This document shows, piece by piece, positions 16,085 to 16,415 of a DNA stretch of 16,415 nt; position 1 is the first letter of the stretch; each line of letters begins with the position of its first letter. The notes under the pieces are model-generated. The model was given only the letters and a program-made list of their open reading frames with translations, was not told the DNA's origin and made no database searches. The position numbers were made by a program, and so were the translations under genes. This DNA is from JBGRQB01 sp041725875 (GTDB lineage Bacteria > Bacteroidota > Ignavibacteria > Ignavibacteriales > Melioribacteraceae). The stretch is taken from positions 1 to 16,415 of the forward strand of contig JBGRQB010000092.1 in assembly GCA_041725875.1 (NCBI GenBank), read 5' to 3'.

Positions 16085-16140
16085 GGGTGCCTGAGTGGCC
16101 CGGCGAAGTGTTACACGAAGCCGGGTTGTATCGAAGGCAC
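16085..16140 (+). repeat. GC-rich structured element with nested stems (possible REP-like or RNA element)
   Basis: An outer stem GTGCCT (16087-16092) with AGGCAC (16135-16140) encloses a helix CCCGGC (16099-16104) with GCCGGG (16120-16125). The helix continues through a symmetric GAA/GAA internal loop to GTG (16108-16110) with CAC (16114-16116), capped by TTA. The GC content differs sharply from the surroundings. No protein is encoded here. It could be a dispersed palindromic repeat, a mobile-element end or a structured RNA. Confidence 0.5.
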
Positions 16141-16200
16141 AACAGCGCAGAGTATGGCTTTTCGATGGAGCGGAGCGACTGAGAAATCTCAGTATAGTAT
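16141..16200. repeat. Purine-rich segment ending in a perfect hairpin
   Basis: GATGGAGCGGAGCGACTGAG leads into ACTGAGA (16178-16184) pairing with TCTCAGT (16187-16193) over a two-base loop. The wording GGAGCGACTGAGAAATCTC is reminiscent of GAGCGAAGCGA...AATCTC-type dispersed repeats I recall from several bacterial groups, so this is probably part of a multi-copy intergenic repeat. Confidence 0.45.
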
Positions 16201-16245
16201 TTATTTGCTATCTGCAGCTTGATAGTTTTACAAGTTTAGGGTTTT

Positions 16246-16336
16246 GCAATTTTGTTTTTTATTCACTCCGTGGGCAAACTTTTTCAGAAAAAGTTTGATA
16301 AAAACTTCGGCTGTCTTTTTCTTCACGGAAAATTGC
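16246..16336. repeat. Nested inverted-repeat block 1
   Basis: Three stacked stems: GCAATTTT (16246-16253) with AAAATTGC (16329-16336); CCGTG (16268-16272) with CACGG (16324-16328), contiguous with the first on the right side; and an inner CAAACTTTTT (16275-16284) with AAAAAGTTTG (16288-16297) over a CAG loop. All are perfect. No credible coding frame crosses it. Confidence 0.6.
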
Positions 16337-16348
16337 TAACGTTCGGCT

Positions 16349-16398
16349 GAACAAAAACAACTTGCCATCTTTCAGATGGCTTCAAACAGTTTTTGTTC
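16349..16398. repeat. Nested inverted-repeat block 2
   Basis: An outer perfect stem GAACAAAAAC (16349-16358) with GTTTTTGTTC (16389-16398) encloses a perfect inner hairpin GCCATCT (16364-16370) with AGATGGC (16374-16380) over a TTC loop. It shares the words TTCGGCTG and TTCTTCACG with block 1, suggesting related units. It runs close to the window edge and may continue. Confidence 0.6.
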
Positions 16399-16415
16399 TT
16401 CACGCCTCCGTTCAT

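Larger units (their letters stand above)
15943..16415. other. Gene-free stretch after prfC
   Basis: Apart from the prfC terminator, this 473-base stretch holds only the palindromes and nested hairpins listed separately. The one longer open frame (16095-16298, plus strand) crosses these structures, has no ribosome site and has an implausible composition. No tRNA or other recognised RNA was seen. Confidence 0.7.

Noticed and set aside
16095..16298. 67-codon open frame on the plus strand downstream of prfC
   Set aside because: It crosses several perfect hairpins, has no ribosome site, and its Arg/Ser- then Phe/Leu-rich composition is unlike the neighbouring proteins.
16333..16349. GCTAAC/GAACGTTAGC wording that resembles an integron attC site
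   Set aside because: The core GTTRRRY/RYYYAAC boxes do not match and no paired R'/L' arrangement was found.
16323..16415. 30-codon ATG-started frame on the minus strand at the right edge
   Set aside because: It lies wholly in the nested inverted repeats, where repeats often leave short open frames; its start touches the window edge and cannot be assessed.

Overview
The window is an AT-rich, densely packed stretch of bacterial chromosome. It holds thirteen complete protein genes and one partial one, with no rRNA, tRNA or CRISPR array. Two proteins carry lipoprotein signals and one carries a Sec signal peptide, which suits a Gram-negative cell. The gene set (lipoprotein S9 oligopeptidase, M29 aminopeptidase, secreted CocE-type hydrolase, RF3) and the A/T-rich codon use suggest a member of the Bacteroidota/Ignavibacteriota side of the FCB group. 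That placement is an inference; no marker here fixes the phylum.

Layout. (1) 1-195, minus strand: N-terminal part of a lipoprotein that runs off the left edge. (2) 329-2698, plus strand: a tight three-gene operon of a flavin reductase-like protein with a lysine-rich tail, an AlkD-type DNA glycosylase, and a PLP enzyme of the D-serine dehydratase/D-threonine aldolase family. (3) 2695-3216, minus strand: a single short-chain chromate transporter (CHR) protein, convergent with the PLP enzyme and sharing a TTAA stop with it. (4) 3394-5602, plus strand: a small Cys-rich protein, an M20 amidohydrolase and a DUF364-type protein. (5) 5606-7280, minus strand: two overlapping genes, an Elp3-like radical SAM protein followed by a DUF6873-like protein. 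(6) 7408-14134, plus strand: a secreted CocE/S15-type hydrolase, an M29 aminopeptidase, arginine deiminase and a lipoprotein S9A oligopeptidase. (7) 14344-15942, plus strand: peptide chain release factor 3, with a strong terminator. (8) 15943-16415: non-coding DNA packed with inverted repeats.

How the genes may work together. Region 6 reads as a peptide and arginine catabolism block. An outer-membrane or periplasmic oligopeptidase that probably cuts after basic residues, a secreted acyl or peptidyl hydrolase and a cytoplasmic aminopeptidase would release arginine, and the deiminase would convert it to citrulline and ammonia. No carbamoyltransferase or carbamate kinase gene follows. Region 2 looks like housekeeping or repair and amino-acid stereochemistry genes. 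Regions 4 and 5 hold poorly characterised families in conserved-looking arrangements.

The most unusual non-gene content is the last 370 bases. They contain a perfect CGACGACT palindrome, a more GC-rich element with a helix, a symmetric GAA/GAA internal loop and a capping hairpin, a purine-rich segment ending in a perfect hairpin, and two nested hairpin blocks containing repeated words. This looks like a cluster of dispersed palindromic elements, or a structured RNA, rather than a gene.
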